DNA of 64,000 nt, from NCBI RefSeq assembly GCF_028550415.1, contig NZ_JAQQKX010000002.1, forward strand, positions 124,001 to 188,000, read 5' to 3'. This document shows, piece after piece, positions 18,481-27,138 of this stretch. Below the pieces are notes generated by a model, which was given only the letters and a program-made list of their open reading frames with translations, searched no databases and was not told where the DNA came from. A program made the translations under genes and the position numbers. How positions within the stretch are numbered: the stretch's first letter is position 1; each line of letters opens with the position of its first letter. Source of the stretch: Asticcacaulis aquaticus (GTDB taxonomy: Bacteria > Pseudomonadota > Alphaproteobacteria > Caulobacterales > Caulobacteraceae).

Positions 18481-18981
18481 TCATTCAGGAGTATAGCTTA
18501 AAAAACCGCGCTCCGAAAGGGCGTCGCTCAAGGCATGAAGCGGATTTCGCGGCACCACCGGCGCCCACGCCCTGGCCACGCGAACAAGGTTGTCCTTCGC
18601 CTGTTGAAAAGCCAGTGCCTGACCTGTGGGCGAAATCAGGGCCGACAAGGCCGCCATCTGCTCGCGCTCGCCCAGAAGCTCGGCGGATTTGACCTGTTCC
18701 CGCACGCGGTGTTTGGCGTCCGGTTCGATGTCGCCGATCGGGCCCTTGATCTGACGGCGGATGGCGCGCAAGGGGCCGACCACGTGGTGGGCCCAGGCGC
18801 GCGAGATATCGGCAGCCGCCTCAGCCGTCTCCTCGTCCAGCGCTACCCCGACCGAGGCCGCCCACTGCGAGAACAGCAGCAGCGGTACATTCTGGCCATG
18901 CATGTCCTGTAAATCGAGGCACAGCCCGGCGACGCTTTCTGCTGCATAGGCTTTCACCGCCCAATTCCAGAAGTTACTCAC
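18481..18981 (-). CDS. TIGR02444/DUF2390 family protein
   Basis: 166 residues. The opening NFWNWAVKAYAAESVAGLCLDLQDMHGQNVPLLLFSQW matches the TIGR02444 (DUF2390) family of small cytoplasmic helical proteins of unknown role. Its start overlaps the ubiX stop by 8 bases, so it is translated from the ubiX message. There is no signal peptide or catalytic motif. Confidence 0.78.
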   Translation of the reverse strand: MSNFWNWAVKAYAAESVAGLCLDLQDMHGQNVPLLLFSQWAASVGVALDEETAEAAADISRAWAHHVVGPLRAIRRQIKGPIGDIEPDAKHRVREQVKSAELLGEREQMAALSALISPTGQALAFQQAKDNLVRVARAWAPVVPRNPLHALSDALSERGFLSYTPE

Positions 18982-19558
18982 CCGCTAAACCATTCCAACG
19001 CGTCATGGGCGCATCAAGCCCGAACAGGTCGAGCGAGCGCGCCACGGTCTGATCGACCATGTCCTGAAGGCTTTGCGGGCGCGTATAAAAGGCCGGCATG
19101 GGCGGAGCGACAATGGCCCCCATTTCGGTCACCGCCGCCATCGCGCGGATATGGCCCAGATGCAGCGGGCTTTCGCGCACCATCAGCACCAGCCGGCGAC
19201 GCTCCTTGAGCACGACATCAGCGGCGCGGCTGATCAGGGTCGAGGTAACACCCGTGGCGATTTCGCCCATCGTCTTGACCGAGCACGGCGCGATCAGCAT
19301 CCCCAGCGTTTTGTAAGAGCCCGACGCGATGGTTGCCCCAATGTCGCCGACCTTGTGTACGTGATCGGCCAGGGCATTGACCTCGGCGACCGACAGGTCG
19401 GTTTCCGCCGACAGGGACAGGGCGGCGGCCTTTGAGATGACCAGATGGCTCTCGACCTTGAGAGCCCTCAGCATACGGAGTGCGGTGATACCGTAGATCG
19501 CCCCCGACGCGCCAGAGATCGCGACGATAAGCCTCTGATTACTCTGGGAGGCGCTCAT
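18974..19558 (-). CDS. ubiX: Flavin prenyltransferase UbiX
   Basis: 194 residues. UbiX attaches dimethylallyl to FMN to make the prenyl-FMN cofactor used by UbiD decarboxylases, including in ubiquinone synthesis. Typical segments are IVAISGASGAIYG at the N-terminus (flavin phosphate site), APCSVKTMGEIATG, RRRLVLMVRESPLHLGHIRAM and APPMPAFYTRP. Full family length. It heads a two-gene unit with the DUF2390 protein. No ubiD lies within this window. Confidence 0.94.
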   Translation of the reverse strand: MSASQSNQRLIVAISGASGAIYGITALRMLRALKVESHLVISKAAALSLSAETDLSVAEVNALADHVHKVGDIGATIASGSYKTLGMLIAPCSVKTMGEIATGVTSTLISRAADVVLKERRRLVLMVRESPLHLGHIRAMAAVTEMGAIVAPPMPAFYTRPQSLQDMVDQTVARSLDLFGLDAPMTRWNGLAGE

Positions 19559-19731
19559 GGTTACTCCGTAAGAAACCCATAAAATTAAGCTTTTATTTGA
19601 TTTGAATCTCGCAATTCCGTGAACGGATGTAATGGATTGTGATTACCGCGTCCAGCCTTTTGGGTGTTTGCTGAGGGGGTTCAGACACGGGTCTGGGCTG
19701 GACCTCTTACCCAATGTAAAGGAGACTGCCT

Positions 19732-19932
19732 ATGAGCATCGAAGCGAGAGTGCGTGAACTTGATCATCGTCATCAGGTCCTGAAAGACACCATCGCCAAG
19801 GAATCGCGTTCGCCGTCGGCGGATGCCCTCTATCTCAAGGAACTCAAGCGTAAGAAGCTCAAGCTTAAGGACGAAATCGACAAGATTCGCGCAGATATGC
19901 GACAGGAACGGGTGCTTGAGACTCTCCAGTGA
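19732..19932 (+). CDS. DUF465 (YdcH) small coiled-coil protein
   Basis: 66 residues, nearly all helical: ARVRELDHRHQVLKDTIAKE, a turn, then LYLKELKRKKLKLKDEIDKI. This is the standard DUF465/YdcH pattern, with a loop between two helices. A strong AAGGAGA ribosome site precedes the ATG and a perfect terminator follows 24 bases after the stop, so it is a single-gene unit that may be highly expressed. Function unknown. Confidence 0.85.
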   Translation: MSIEARVRELDHRHQVLKDTIAKESRSPSADALYLKELKRKKLKLKDEIDKIRADMRQERVLETLQ

Positions 19933-19956
19933 TGGGGGGTGATGCACCATTCTAAA

Positions 19957-19988
19957 AAAAACGCCGGAGGTTAGCCTCCGGCGTTTTT
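19957..19988. terminator. Bidirectional rho-independent terminator
   Basis: A 13-bp stem (AAAACGCCGGAGG with its exact complement) around a TTAG loop, flanked by an A run and a T run, between the convergent DUF465 and trcR genes. Confidence 0.93.
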
Positions 19989-19995
19989 TATTCAC

Positions 19996-20697
19996 TTAAT
20001 ATTCGTCGTCGTCTTCCGGAGCCGATTTGGTCGAGGTGCCGAACACGTCCTCGACCGTCAGGTCGGCCTTGCGGGCGTAAGGATCTTCGTCCTCATAGGC
20101 CGGAACGACCGGGGCGGCGGGCTTCAGCGACGGATCGTCAAGCGGGATGCCCAGCTTTTCGGCCTGCTTGCGCTTGACATCGGCGGCCTTGCGCACGGCG
20201 GCATCGAGTTCGATCTGCGAGATCAGGCCCAGGGTCACCGGATCGACGGCGCGCAGATTGGCCGAGTTCCAGTGCGTACGGTTACGCACCTGCTCGATGG
20301 TGGTCTTGGTCGTGCCGAGCAGCTTGGAGATCTGCGCGTCGGTAACTTCCGGGTGGTTCTTGACGAACCAGTTGATGGCGTCCGGACGGTCCTGACGACG
20401 CGAGACCGGGGTATAGCGCGGGGCCTTCTTCTGCGGCTTGAGCAGTTCGGCGTGGCGGCTCTTGAGAGCCTGCATACGATAGGCCGGGGTCTTTTCGGCC
20501 TTGTCCAGCTCTTCGCGGGTCAACTGACCGTTGGCGATCGGATCGGAGCCGCGGATGTCGCGCGCCACTTCGCCATCGGCAATGCCCTTCACTTCCAGAA
20601 GGTGCAGGCCGCAGAAGGCGGCGATCTGCTCGAACGAAAGGCTCGTATTGTCGACCAGCCACACGGCGGTCGCTTTCGGCATAAGAATGTCGGACAT
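19996..20697 (-). CDS. trcR: Cell cycle transcriptional regulator TrcR (DUF1013)
   Basis: 233 residues matching DUF1013/TrcR, a regulator found in alphaproteobacteria. The opening MPKATAVWLVDNTSLSFEQIAAFCGLHLLEVKGIADGE is strongly conserved in the family. A second helix-turn-helix-like region (ITDAQISKLLGTTKTTIEQVRNR, 122-145) may bind DNA. The tail is acidic (EDDDEY). TrcR was reported in Rhodobacterales as connected to the CtrA/GcrA network. A 9-base-arm hairpin at 20756-20780 sits in its upstream leader. Single gene, closed by the shared terminator. Confidence 0.88.
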   Translation of the reverse strand: MSDILMPKATAVWLVDNTSLSFEQIAAFCGLHLLEVKGIADGEVARDIRGSDPIANGQLTREELDKAEKTPAYRMQALKSRHAELLKPQKKAPRYTPVSRRQDRPDAINWFVKNHPEVTDAQISKLLGTTKTTIEQVRNRTHWNSANLRAVDPVTLGLISQIELDAAVRKAADVKRKQAEKLGIPLDDPSLKPAAPVVPAYEDEDPYARKADLTVEDVFGTSTKSAPEDDDEY

Positions 20698-20840
20698 GGA
20701 TACCGTCTTTCAAAATCGGCGCGCGGAACAACAATTCCACGGACCACAAATAGCTACGCCCGGCCTTTGCGACCGGGCGTGGATGTTCCTGAGTTTGATA
20801 TAAAACGATTTGTGCGCGAAGGAAACCCTATTTTACACGA

Positions 20841-21359
20841 TCAGGCTTTGGCCTGACACAGGCCCTTGGCCGACGCTATCCCCTTGCTGTCGCGCATGAT
20901 CGAGACCTCGAAGGGGCGATCCTGGGTCGTGGACGACGAAAGGGTGGCCAGATAGACCGCCCCGCGCGACCGGAAGCAATAGGTTTCCTGTACCCGCGTC
21001 CATTCACCCGACGTATAGGGATGATAGACGCCGAACGGGCTCAGCCTGTAGCCTCGCACCTCAAGGCTTTGCAGCAGCGCCCCCCGCAACTGCGCGCCAT
21101 CCCCCTTGGCGGCGCTGATCGTACAGCCGCCGTTAGAGGTGGTCACGCTCAGGCCGATATCACCATGCGGTGGACGCGAATCGGTCATTTCGGCCTCGGC
21201 CTTGATCGCACCCTTGCCCAGACCTTTCAGGCAGCCCTGTTCAAGCGCATGGTTCATGGCTCCGGTCAGGTCGGCATCGGGCTGCGCCTGAGCGCCCGAT
21301 GCCAGCGCCGCAAGCGCGATACCGCCGGTGCACAGTCTTACCGCAAAGTGTTTCCACAT
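20841..21359 (-). CDS. Secreted protein, paralogue of the gene at 21466
   Basis: 172 residues with a signal peptide cut near AQA|QPDA. No family recognised. Three Cys blocks (EQGCLKGL, NGGCTISAA and ETYCF with a final GLCQ) are shared in order with the next gene, as are GAQLRGALLQSLEVRGY, the W-RVQETYC motif and SSST. The even Cys number suggests periplasmic disulfides. The two genes share orientation but lie 106 bases apart; this one lacks the palindrome seen before its neighbour. Confidence 0.7.
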   Translation of the reverse strand: MWKHFAVRLCTGGIALAALASGAQAQPDADLTGAMNHALEQGCLKGLGKGAIKAEAEMTDSRPPHGDIGLSVTTSNGGCTISAAKGDGAQLRGALLQSLEVRGYRLSPFGVYHPYTSGEWTRVQETYCFRSRGAVYLATLSSSTTQDRPFEVSIMRDSKGIASAKGLCQAKA

Positions 21360-21465
21360 GACCCGAACCCTTCTGAAATCAGCCTTTGAGCCAATTGTCA
21401 GAGGTCGGACATAAGGAGTCGCAAGGGAATAGCGAATAAAAAATCAGAAACCGATAACCGTGTTT

Positions 21466-22035
21466 TTACGCCACACAGAGCCCTTTCTTCGCCGCCTCTC
21501 CTTCACGATCGGTCCAGATCGATACCTGAAGCGGCGTTCGGCTGCGATTGGCCGAGCTGGAAATCAGGATCATCCGCACGGCATCCCCATCGCGAACGCA
21601 ATAACTTTCCTGAACATAGCTCCAGTCGCGGTCGCGCGTCGCCGGACCGTAATCGGCAAACGGCACGGGTTCGAGGCCCATATGGCTCAGGGTTTCCAGC
21701 ACGGCGTCCCGCATGTCCGCACCGTTACCCAGCGTGCCGCGGATGTAGCAACCGCCACGCCCGTCACTTTTCACGGTGACATGCCCGCCGCCATAAAGCT
21801 TTTCCGCCTTGTCATCGCTGTCACCGGATACGTCCCTCTGAGTAACGGTGCGGCCATTGCGTCTGGAGTAGTCTTTCAGATTGCCGCCGTAACGCAACCA
21901 GGTCAGGCAACTCTGCTCGACGGCATAGGCGACCGTCTCCTGACTGGACGAAAACGGGTTGAGGCCGCCGGCCTGAACCGGGGCGGCAAGGCTCAAGACC
22001 GCGATCACCGCAGCCGCCGTTTTGAACATGCGCAT
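21466..22035 (-). CDS. Secreted protein, paralogue of the gene at 20841
   Basis: 189 residues with a signal peptide (cut near VQA|GG). It shares with the adjacent gene the pattern EQ-CL, GGC-I, G-GA-(L/M)R-A-L-(T/S)L, W-YVQESYC-R, SSS, P-QVSI-D-G and KGLC. It adds a charged insert around residues 55-80. The upstream region carries TGAACAATGTTCA at 22083-22095, the same 13-mer as in front of the gene at 33787. Function unknown; a tandem duplication that has since diverged. Confidence 0.72.
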   Translation of the reverse strand: MRMFKTAAAVIAVLSLAAPVQAGGLNPFSSSQETVAYAVEQSCLTWLRYGGNLKDYSRRNGRTVTQRDVSGDSDDKAEKLYGGGHVTVKSDGRGGCYIRGTLGNGADMRDAVLETLSHMGLEPVPFADYGPATRDRDWSYVQESYCVRDGDAVRMILISSSANRSRTPLQVSIWTDREGEAAKKGLCVA

Positions 22036-22082
22036 GGATAGTCCCTCGAATTATCGTCCCCGGGAGCTACCTACCGTAAAGA

Positions 22083-22095
22083 TGAACAATGTTCA
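22083..22095 (-). promoter_or_regulatory. Palindromic operator candidate TGAAC-N3-GTTCA
   Basis: Perfect 13-bp palindrome TGAACAATGTTCA, 48 bases before the start at 22035. Identical to the site at 33741-33753 and related to sites at 33702 and 40436. Confidence 0.6.
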
Positions 22096-22098
22096 ATT

Positions 22099-23085
22099 CT
22101 AAAGTTCCAGCACGACCTTGCCGCTGTGTGCGCCAGAATCGAGAAACGCATGCGCAGCCCCGACTTCGGCAAAGGGGAACACCTTCGCCACTACGGGCCG
22201 GATCGCGCCCGCCTCGATCAGTGGCCACACCTTCGCCCGAACTTCGGCGGTCAGGCGCGCCTTTTCCTCCGGTGACCGCGGCCTGAGCATCGAACCGGTC
22301 AGGATGGCCTGTTTCTGCATGATGCGCGTCACATCGATTTCCGCCGTGTTGCCGCGCGCCATGCCGACCTGCACCAGCCGTCCCCTGGGTTTCAGACACA
22401 GGATGTTTTTCGCCACATAGTCCCCCGCCACGATATCAAGTATGACATCGGCCCCGCCCTCCGCCTTCACCGTGTCGATGAAATCACCCGCTGCCGTGTC
22501 GATGACGACATCGGCCCCCAGCGCCCTGACCCAGTCGATCCGTTCTGCCCCGCGCACCGTGGCGATGACCCTGGCCCCAACTGCCTTGCCCAGCATGACG
22601 GTCATCGAGCCGATGCCCGAATTGGCCCCATGGACCAGCACCGCCTCTCCGGCTTTCAGCCCACCATGCTCGATCAGGTTGGCATAGACGGTCAGCGAGA
22701 CCTCCGGCAGGCTGGCGGCTTCGGCCAGCGACAGGCCTTTCGGCACGGGCAGAAGGTGACGGATATCGACACTGACATACGCCGCATAGCCGCCGCCATT
22801 GACCAGAGCGCAGACCTGGTCGCCGACTTTCCATCCAATGTCGTCGCCCCACTGGGGGTCGGGCACGATCTGTTCGATCACCCCCGCGACTTCGAGGCCC
22901 ATGATCGGTGACGCGCCCGGCGGCGGCGGATAGAGCCCGCGCCGCTGCAAAATGTCCGGGCGATTGACTCCCGCATGGGTGACCCGAATTAACACATGCC
23001 CCCGCCCCGTTTCGGGACGTGCTACCTCGATTATGCACAAATCGGCGGCGGTTTTCCCGCCGTCACGCACAGCTACGGCTTTCAT
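22099..23085 (-). CDS. NAD(P)H-quinone oxidoreductase (medium-chain, PIG3-like)
   Basis: 328 residues of the zinc-free quinone oxidoreductase branch of the medium-chain dehydrogenases. Evidence: the N-terminal catalytic part with HAGVNRPDILQRRGLYPPPPGASPIMGLEVAG, and the cofactor-binding fold with VHGANSGIGSMTVMLGKAVGARVIATV. The conserved RPDILQR segment is typical of the PIG3/TP53I3 subgroup. Start at MKAVAVRDG (ATG 23085); the longer frame reads through noncoding sequence. Divergent from the DUF1192 gene with a 109-base shared promoter region. Confidence 0.9.
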   Translation of the reverse strand: MKAVAVRDGGKTAADLCIIEVARPETGRGHVLIRVTHAGVNRPDILQRRGLYPPPPGASPIMGLEVAGVIEQIVPDPQWGDDIGWKVGDQVCALVNGGGYAAYVSVDIRHLLPVPKGLSLAEAASLPEVSLTVYANLIEHGGLKAGEAVLVHGANSGIGSMTVMLGKAVGARVIATVRGAERIDWVRALGADVVIDTAAGDFIDTVKAEGGADVILDIVAGDYVAKNILCLKPRGRLVQVGMARGNTAEIDVTRIMQKQAILTGSMLRPRSPEEKARLTAEVRAKVWPLIEAGAIRPVVAKVFPFAEVGAAHAFLDSGAHSGKVVLEL

Positions 23086-23194
23086 GGTGATTCGTTTTCC
23101 TTGCTTTTCTCGCGCCTTAGGGGTTTTATGACGCCAGCTTAAGGGCATTTGCGAACCGCGCACAATGCCCCCTTTTGGTTGTCCGGAGGTGGCG

Positions 23195-23416
23195 ATGTCT
23201 GAAGACGAAACCGTACCCGCGTTCAAAACCGGCGCCGGACAGGCCTCCGCCCTGTTCGCCTTGGTGCACGAAGACCTGAGCGACTATGCCGTGACGGATC
23301 TGAAAGACAGGATCGCGGCGCTGGAGGGCGAAATCGTCCGTGCAAAGGCTATGGTAGAACGCAAGCAAAGCGGTCGCAGCGCCGCCGATGCCCTGTTCTC
23401 CTTCAAAGGGAATTAA
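23195..23416 (+). CDS. DUF1192 family protein
   Basis: 73 residues. The pattern LSDYAVTDLKDRIAALEGEIVRAKAMVERKQSGRSAADALF fits DUF1192, a short alphaproteobacterial helical protein with a coiled-coil segment. The ATG at 23195 has a GGAGG ribosome site 6-7 bases upstream, so it is preferred to the frame start at 23165. It precedes rcdA by 136 bases, an order I believe recurs in related genomes. Function unknown. Confidence 0.82.
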   Translation: MSEDETVPAFKTGAGQASALFALVHEDLSDYAVTDLKDRIAALEGEIVRAKAMVERKQSGRSAADALFSFKGN

Positions 23417-23427
23417 GACTTTTTTAT
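23413..23427 (+). promoter_or_regulatory. Degenerate CtrA-box-like site upstream of rcdA
   Basis: TTAA, seven bases, then TTAT: one mismatch from the full CtrA consensus TTAA-N7-TTAA. It overlaps the DUF1192 stop, 126 bases before rcdA. In Caulobacter rcdA is part of the CtrA circuit, which makes the match worth noting, but the motif is short. Confidence 0.3.
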
Positions 23428-23468
23428 CCACACCCGTGGCACACAAAATGTGAGGCTTAGGGTGCGAA

Positions 23469-23484
23469 TGGCACGCCGGTTGCA
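23469..23484 (+). promoter_or_regulatory. Consensus sigma-54 (-24/-12) promoter upstream of rcdA
   Basis: TGGCACG, four bases, TTGCA: all invariant positions of the RpoN consensus (GG and GC with the required 10-base gap). It lies 69 bases before the rcdA ATG on the coding strand. No enhancer-binding site could be assigned. Confidence 0.55.
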
Positions 23485-23552
23485 GACGTGACCTGCATAT
23501 AAGTGGGCCGAAATAGGGCCTCTGTTTCGAGTTTGAAGAAAGATACGTTCCC

Positions 23553-24071
23553 ATGTCTGATGCTGGCGTCGCACCGTTTGCCCAACGCGTTGATATTGTC
23601 CGCGATTTTGCCCGTTCGGACCTGTTCGACCGCACCTTCCGCGAAGGCATGGCCCTGGTCGAGGAAACCGCCGCCTATCTCGATGGCGACGGCCGCCGCG
23701 ACTCGCGTATCCTCAGCCGCGAAGACGCCCTTCTATATGCCGGCGAATCCATGCGCCTGACGACGCGCCTGATGCAGATCGCCTCGTGGCTGCTGGTTCA
23801 GCGCGCCGTCCGCGAAGGCGACATGGAAGCCGCCGATGCCTGCGACGACAAATACCGCCTGTCACCCGCCAATGCGGTCGAGATCAACGAACAACTCACC
23901 ATCCTGCCGGAAGGCCTGCTGACCCTGCTCGACCGTTCGAACCGCCTGTACGACCGTATTTCGCATATGGACAAGCGCATGTTCGTCGAAGCCGAGGCCG
24001 ACCTGCCGATGGCCAATCCGGTGCTGGACCAGATGGCGCGCCTGCAAAACGCATTCGGCGTGTCGCTGTAA
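23553..24071 (+). CDS. rcdA: RcdA/DUF1465 family (regulator of CtrA degradation)
   Basis: 172 residues matching DUF1465, the family of Caulobacter RcdA. Helical segments [24 protein letters not shown] and [33 protein letters not shown] are characteristic. RcdA brings CtrA and other substrates to ClpXP at the cell pole, together with CpdR and PopA. Here it sits between DUF1192 and thiE, and its upstream region holds a sigma-54 consensus and a CtrA-like box. The window also encodes a second ClpXP adaptor, SspB. Confidence 0.87.
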   Translation: MSDAGVAPFAQRVDIVRDFARSDLFDRTFREGMALVEETAAYLDGDGRRDSRILSREDALLYAGESMRLTTRLMQIASWLLVQRAVREGDMEAADACDDKYRLSPANAVEINEQLTILPEGLLTLLDRSNRLYDRISHMDKRMFVEAEADLPMANPVLDQMARLQNAFGVSL

Positions 24072-24112
24072 GCGGGCTTGCTCTCACGCACGGTTTCAGG
24101 CATTCCGTCGGC

Positions 24113-24736
24113 ATGACCTGTCAGCTCTATCTCATCACCCCGCCACAAATCGCCGACCACGCCGCCTTCGCGAAGACGCTGGACGACGCCCTGTCGGCGG
24201 GCCCGGTCGCGGCGCTGCAAATCCGCCTCAAGGACGTGTCGCTCGACGAAATCCGCGCCCTGACGAAGCTGATCACGCCGATCGCCCATCGCCACGGCAC
24301 GGCGGTGCTGATGAACGACCACGTCAATCTGGCGAAGGAACTGAGGCTCGACGGCGTCCATATCGGTCAGTCGGACACCTCGTACAGGGACGCCCGCAAG
24401 ATGCTGGGCACTGAGGCCATGATCGGCGTCACCTGCCACAACAGCCGGCATCTGGCCATGGAAGCCGCCGAATCCGGCGCGGATTACGTGGCCTTCGGCG
24501 CGTTTTTCCCGACCTCGACCAAGACCGTCGAGCATATGGCCGAACTGGACACCCTGACCATCTGGCAGGAAACCATGGAAGTGCCCTGCGTCGCCATCGG
24601 CGGCATCACAGCCGACAATGCGGCTCAGGTCGCCGCCGCCGGCGCCGACTTCATTGCCGTATCAGGCGCGGTCTGGAACCACCCCGACGGCGACGGCGCA
24701 GGCGTAGCAACCTTACTCGCCGCTATTGCGGGTTAG
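24113..24736 (+). CDS. thiE: Thiamine phosphate synthase
   Basis: 207 residues. ThiE joins the thiazole and pyrimidine precursors to give thiamine phosphate. Key segments: LQIRLKD near residue 40, [31 protein letters not shown] (pyrophosphate and metal site), [33 protein letters not shown], and AIGGIT with AVSGAVWN at the end. The start ATG at 24113 lies 41 bases after rcdA, so it is probably co-transcribed. The stop overlaps the convergent lipoprotein gene by 14 bases. Confidence 0.9.
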   Translation: MTCQLYLITPPQIADHAAFAKTLDDALSAGPVAALQIRLKDVSLDEIRALTKLITPIAHRHGTAVLMNDHVNLAKELRLDGVHIGQSDTSYRDARKMLGTEAMIGVTCHNSRHLAMEAAESGADYVAFGAFFPTSTKTVEHMAELDTLTIWQETMEVPCVAIGGITADNAAQVAAAGADFIAVSGAVWNHPDGDGAGVATLLAAIAG

Positions 24737-25409
24737 CGGTCGCCGCCTCCGGGGACGGCCAGCCGACCGACAGACGCGACACCACCGGCTGAAGCGCCTG
24801 AAGATTGGCGTTGGTCGAGGGTATTTGCTGATCACCAACGATATCGCTGGTCAGGGCCTCGTTATGCCCCTTGGGCGGCGAAAACCGCAGACTCAGCACG
24901 CAACCGCCGTCGAGGGTATTCAACTTCCCGCCCTGAAAATCTGACGCATAGCCGCCATAGTCCCACTCGAAGCCATAGACCGTCAGGGGCCCGCCATTGG
25001 CGGCTTCGACATCCTTCAAGGGTGAACCGACGCGGATATTGCCGGGGCCGTACCATTGCACGGCCTCATCGCCGATACTGACATCGGCGACCTTCGTCTG
25101 TGCCTCGTCCCAGAAGGTGACGATCACCTTACGCGCCGGATCATTGGGGTAGATGACGACGGCATTTTCGGTCGAACCCTCCGGTCCCGGGACAGCTTCC
25201 TTTTTCGCATTGCCGGGAAAGGCTTTAAGGATCGCCTCGGCGGTCATGTCCTTAGTCACCGGTACGCCACACGACAGGGCCTGCACGCCCTTTTCGGCCA
25301 CGGCTTCGACTGAGGTCCCATCACCGGCCCCCGGTGGCGTCTCATCCTTTTTCGAGCAGGCGGTGAGCGCCAGCAGGGCCAGTCCGCTCATGGTGATAGT
25401 TCTGAACAT
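24723..25409 (-). CDS. Predicted lipoprotein of unknown function
   Basis: 228 residues with a lipoprotein signal ([18 protein letters not shown], lipobox LTAC). The mature part has Cys in LSCGVPV and GGCVLSL that may form a disulfide, and a repeated-motif-like stretch [36 protein letters not shown]. Family not recognised. ATG at 25409 is chosen because the longer frame runs back through the efp gene. Its 3' end overlaps thiE. Confidence 0.75.
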   Translation of the reverse strand: MFRTITMSGLALLALTACSKKDETPPGAGDGTSVEAVAEKGVQALSCGVPVTKDMTAEAILKAFPGNAKKEAVPGPEGSTENAVVIYPNDPARKVIVTFWDEAQTKVADVSIGDEAVQWYGPGNIRVGSPLKDVEAANGGPLTVYGFEWDYGGYASDFQGGKLNTLDGGCVLSLRFSPPKGHNEALTSDIVGDQQIPSTNANLQALQPVVSRLSVGWPSPEAATANPQ

Positions 25410-25577
25410 AAGACGCTCCCTTCGATTTGGCGCGCACGATGCGGCGCGTGAAATAAAAAGTCCATCGCCCTTTGGCCGCCTTTGCGAGGCCTTGCCTTTG
25501 GACGCCGTTACGGGTAGTAACGCGCGCAAGCTATTCCGGGTCTGCATGGCCCCTACTCTTTGACAAGTCATATCCTT

Positions 25578-26147
25578 ATGCCCAAAATTAACGCCAATAC
25601 GATCAAACCCGGCATGGTTCTGGAATATCAGGGCGGCCTGTGGTCGGTCGTCAAGACCGCTCACGTGAAGCCCGGCAAGGGCGGCGCCTTTGCTCAGGTC
25701 GAACTGAAGAACCTGATCACCGGCACCAAGCTCAACGAGCGCCTGCGTTCGGAAGACACGGTCGACCGCGTTACGCTGGAGCAAAAGGATCACCTGTACC
25801 TGTTCGAAGACGGCGACATGCTGGTCTTCATGGATCAGGAAAACTACGAGCAGATCAGCCTGCACAAGGATTGGGTCGGTGAAGACCAGATCCAGTACCT
25901 GCACGACGGCATGATCGTCATCCTCGAATTCCACGACGAGCGCCCGATCTCGATCACCCTGCCGGACACCGTGATCCTTGAGGTCATAGAAACCGAGCCC
26001 ACCATCAAGGGTCAGACCGCGTCGTCGTCCTATAAGCCCGCCAAGGCTTCCAACGGCATGCGCGTCATGATCCCGCCGTTCATGGGCGTGGGCGAGCGCA
26101 TCGTCGTCTCGACCGCCGACGGCGAATATATGAAGCGCGCCGACTAA
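25578..26147 (+). CDS. efp: Elongation factor P
   Basis: 189 residues, the usual EF-P length, with the KOW-like domain I and two OB-fold domains. EF-P rescues ribosomes stalled at polyproline. The tip is VKPGKGGAF with Lys34, so a lysine-type modification (EpmA/EpmB) would be expected rather than arginine rhamnosylation; the modifying genes are not in the window. Start at [12 protein letters not shown] (ATG 25578). The window contains several proline-rich secreted proteins (for example at 55073) that would depend on it. Confidence 0.96.
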   Translation: MPKINANTIKPGMVLEYQGGLWSVVKTAHVKPGKGGAFAQVELKNLITGTKLNERLRSEDTVDRVTLEQKDHLYLFEDGDMLVFMDQENYEQISLHKDWVGEDQIQYLHDGMIVILEFHDERPISITLPDTVILEVIETEPTIKGQTASSSYKPAKASNGMRVMIPPFMGVGERIVVSTADGEYMKRAD

Positions 26148-26151
26148 CCAA

Positions 26152-26315
26152 CATCCTCCCCTGCGTGAGCGGGGGTATAGCGCCAGCGAAAGTACAGCTT
26201 TCGCCAGCGTTGGTCGCAACTTATTTGCGACGGAGGGGGCATTACCGACGGTTTTGCCCCCTCCGTCATTTCACTTCGCTCAATGCCACCTCCCCCGCTC
26301 ACGCAGGGGAGGATG
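26152..26315. repeat. Nested inverted-repeat element (MITE-like) between efp and suhB-like gene
   Basis: Perfect 24-bp terminal inverted repeats (26152-26175 and 26292-26315, beginning CATCCTCCCCTGCG) enclose two inner hairpins: GCGAAAG/CTTTCGC (26186-26204) and a 12-bp GACGGAGGGGGC/GCCCCCTCCGTC stem (26229-26267). No coding capacity. The terminal repeat is shared with the short hairpin at 17933. It could be a mobile palindromic element or a processed mRNA spacer. Confidence 0.7.
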
Positions 26316-26327
26316 AAGGAAAACCCA

Positions 26328-27122
26328 ATGGTTCTTCAATCCGCCCTCATTCAGGCTATGGTCTCCGCCATCCGCAAGTCCTGCAAAGGCGTGGCGCGCG
26401 ACTTCGGCGAAGTCTCGGAACTTCAGGTCTCGCGCAAGGGCCCCGGCGACTTCGTCACCGCCGCCGACAAGCGCGTCGAAGCCGCCCTGTTCGAAGAGTT
26501 GCTGCGTTTGCGCCCCGGCTATGGCTTCCTCGGGGAAGAGCAAGGCGCCCACGAAGGCACCGACAAGACGCACCGCTGGATCGTCGATCCCATCGACGGC
26601 ACGACCAACTTCATGCACGGCATCCCGGTCTTTGCCTGCACCGTCGCTCTGGAGCGCGAAGGTGAAATCGTCGCCGGGGTTACGTTCAATCCGGTGACCA
26701 ACGACCTATACTGGGCCGAAAAGGGGAAGGGCGCTTACCACAATGACAAGCGCCTGCGCGTCTCGGCGCGCCGCAACCTCGACGAATGCCTGATCGCCAC
26801 CGGCGCGCCGTTCATCGGCAAGACCGGCCACGCGCAATTCCTCAAGGACCTGCACCAGATCATGCAGCGCACGGTCGGCATCCGCCGTCTTGGCGCCTGC
26901 TCGCTCGACCTGGCCATGGTCGCCGCCGGTCGTGTCGACGGCTACTGGGAACGCGGCCTGAAACCGTGGGACATGGCGGCGGGCATCCTGCTGATCACCG
27001 AAGCGGGCGGCAAGGTCACCTCGATCGACTCCGATCAGTCGCCAATGGTCACCGGCGAGATGATCGCCTGCAATCTGGACCTTTACCCCGAATTCCTCGA
27101 CAAGCTACATCTGGCGAAGTAA
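26328..27122 (+). CDS. Inositol monophosphatase family protein (SuhB-like)
   Basis: 264 residues. Mg-dependent phosphatase fold with GPGDFVTAADKRVE, GEEQG (metal-binding Glu), WIVDPIDGTTNFMHGIPVFA (metal-binding Asp residues) and WDMAAGILLITEAGG near the end. Likely substrate myo-inositol-1-phosphate, but related enzymes act on other sugar phosphates and SuhB also has roles in rRNA transcription. Start ATG at 26328 with GAAGGA upstream. It follows efp through the inverted-repeat element and ends at a strong terminator. Confidence 0.9.
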   Translation: MVLQSALIQAMVSAIRKSCKGVARDFGEVSELQVSRKGPGDFVTAADKRVEAALFEELLRLRPGYGFLGEEQGAHEGTDKTHRWIVDPIDGTTNFMHGIPVFACTVALEREGEIVAGVTFNPVTNDLYWAEKGKGAYHNDKRLRVSARRNLDECLIATGAPFIGKTGHAQFLKDLHQIMQRTVGIRRLGACSLDLAMVAAGRVDGYWERGLKPWDMAAGILLITEAGGKVTSIDSDQSPMVTGEMIACNLDLYPEFLDKLHLAK

Positions 27123-27138
27123 GTCGGATACCAAGCAA

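Noticed and set aside
25410-26219. N-terminal extension of the lipoprotein at 24723
   Set aside because: The longer frame is antisense to efp; the lipoprotein signal at ATG 25409 is clearly the true start.
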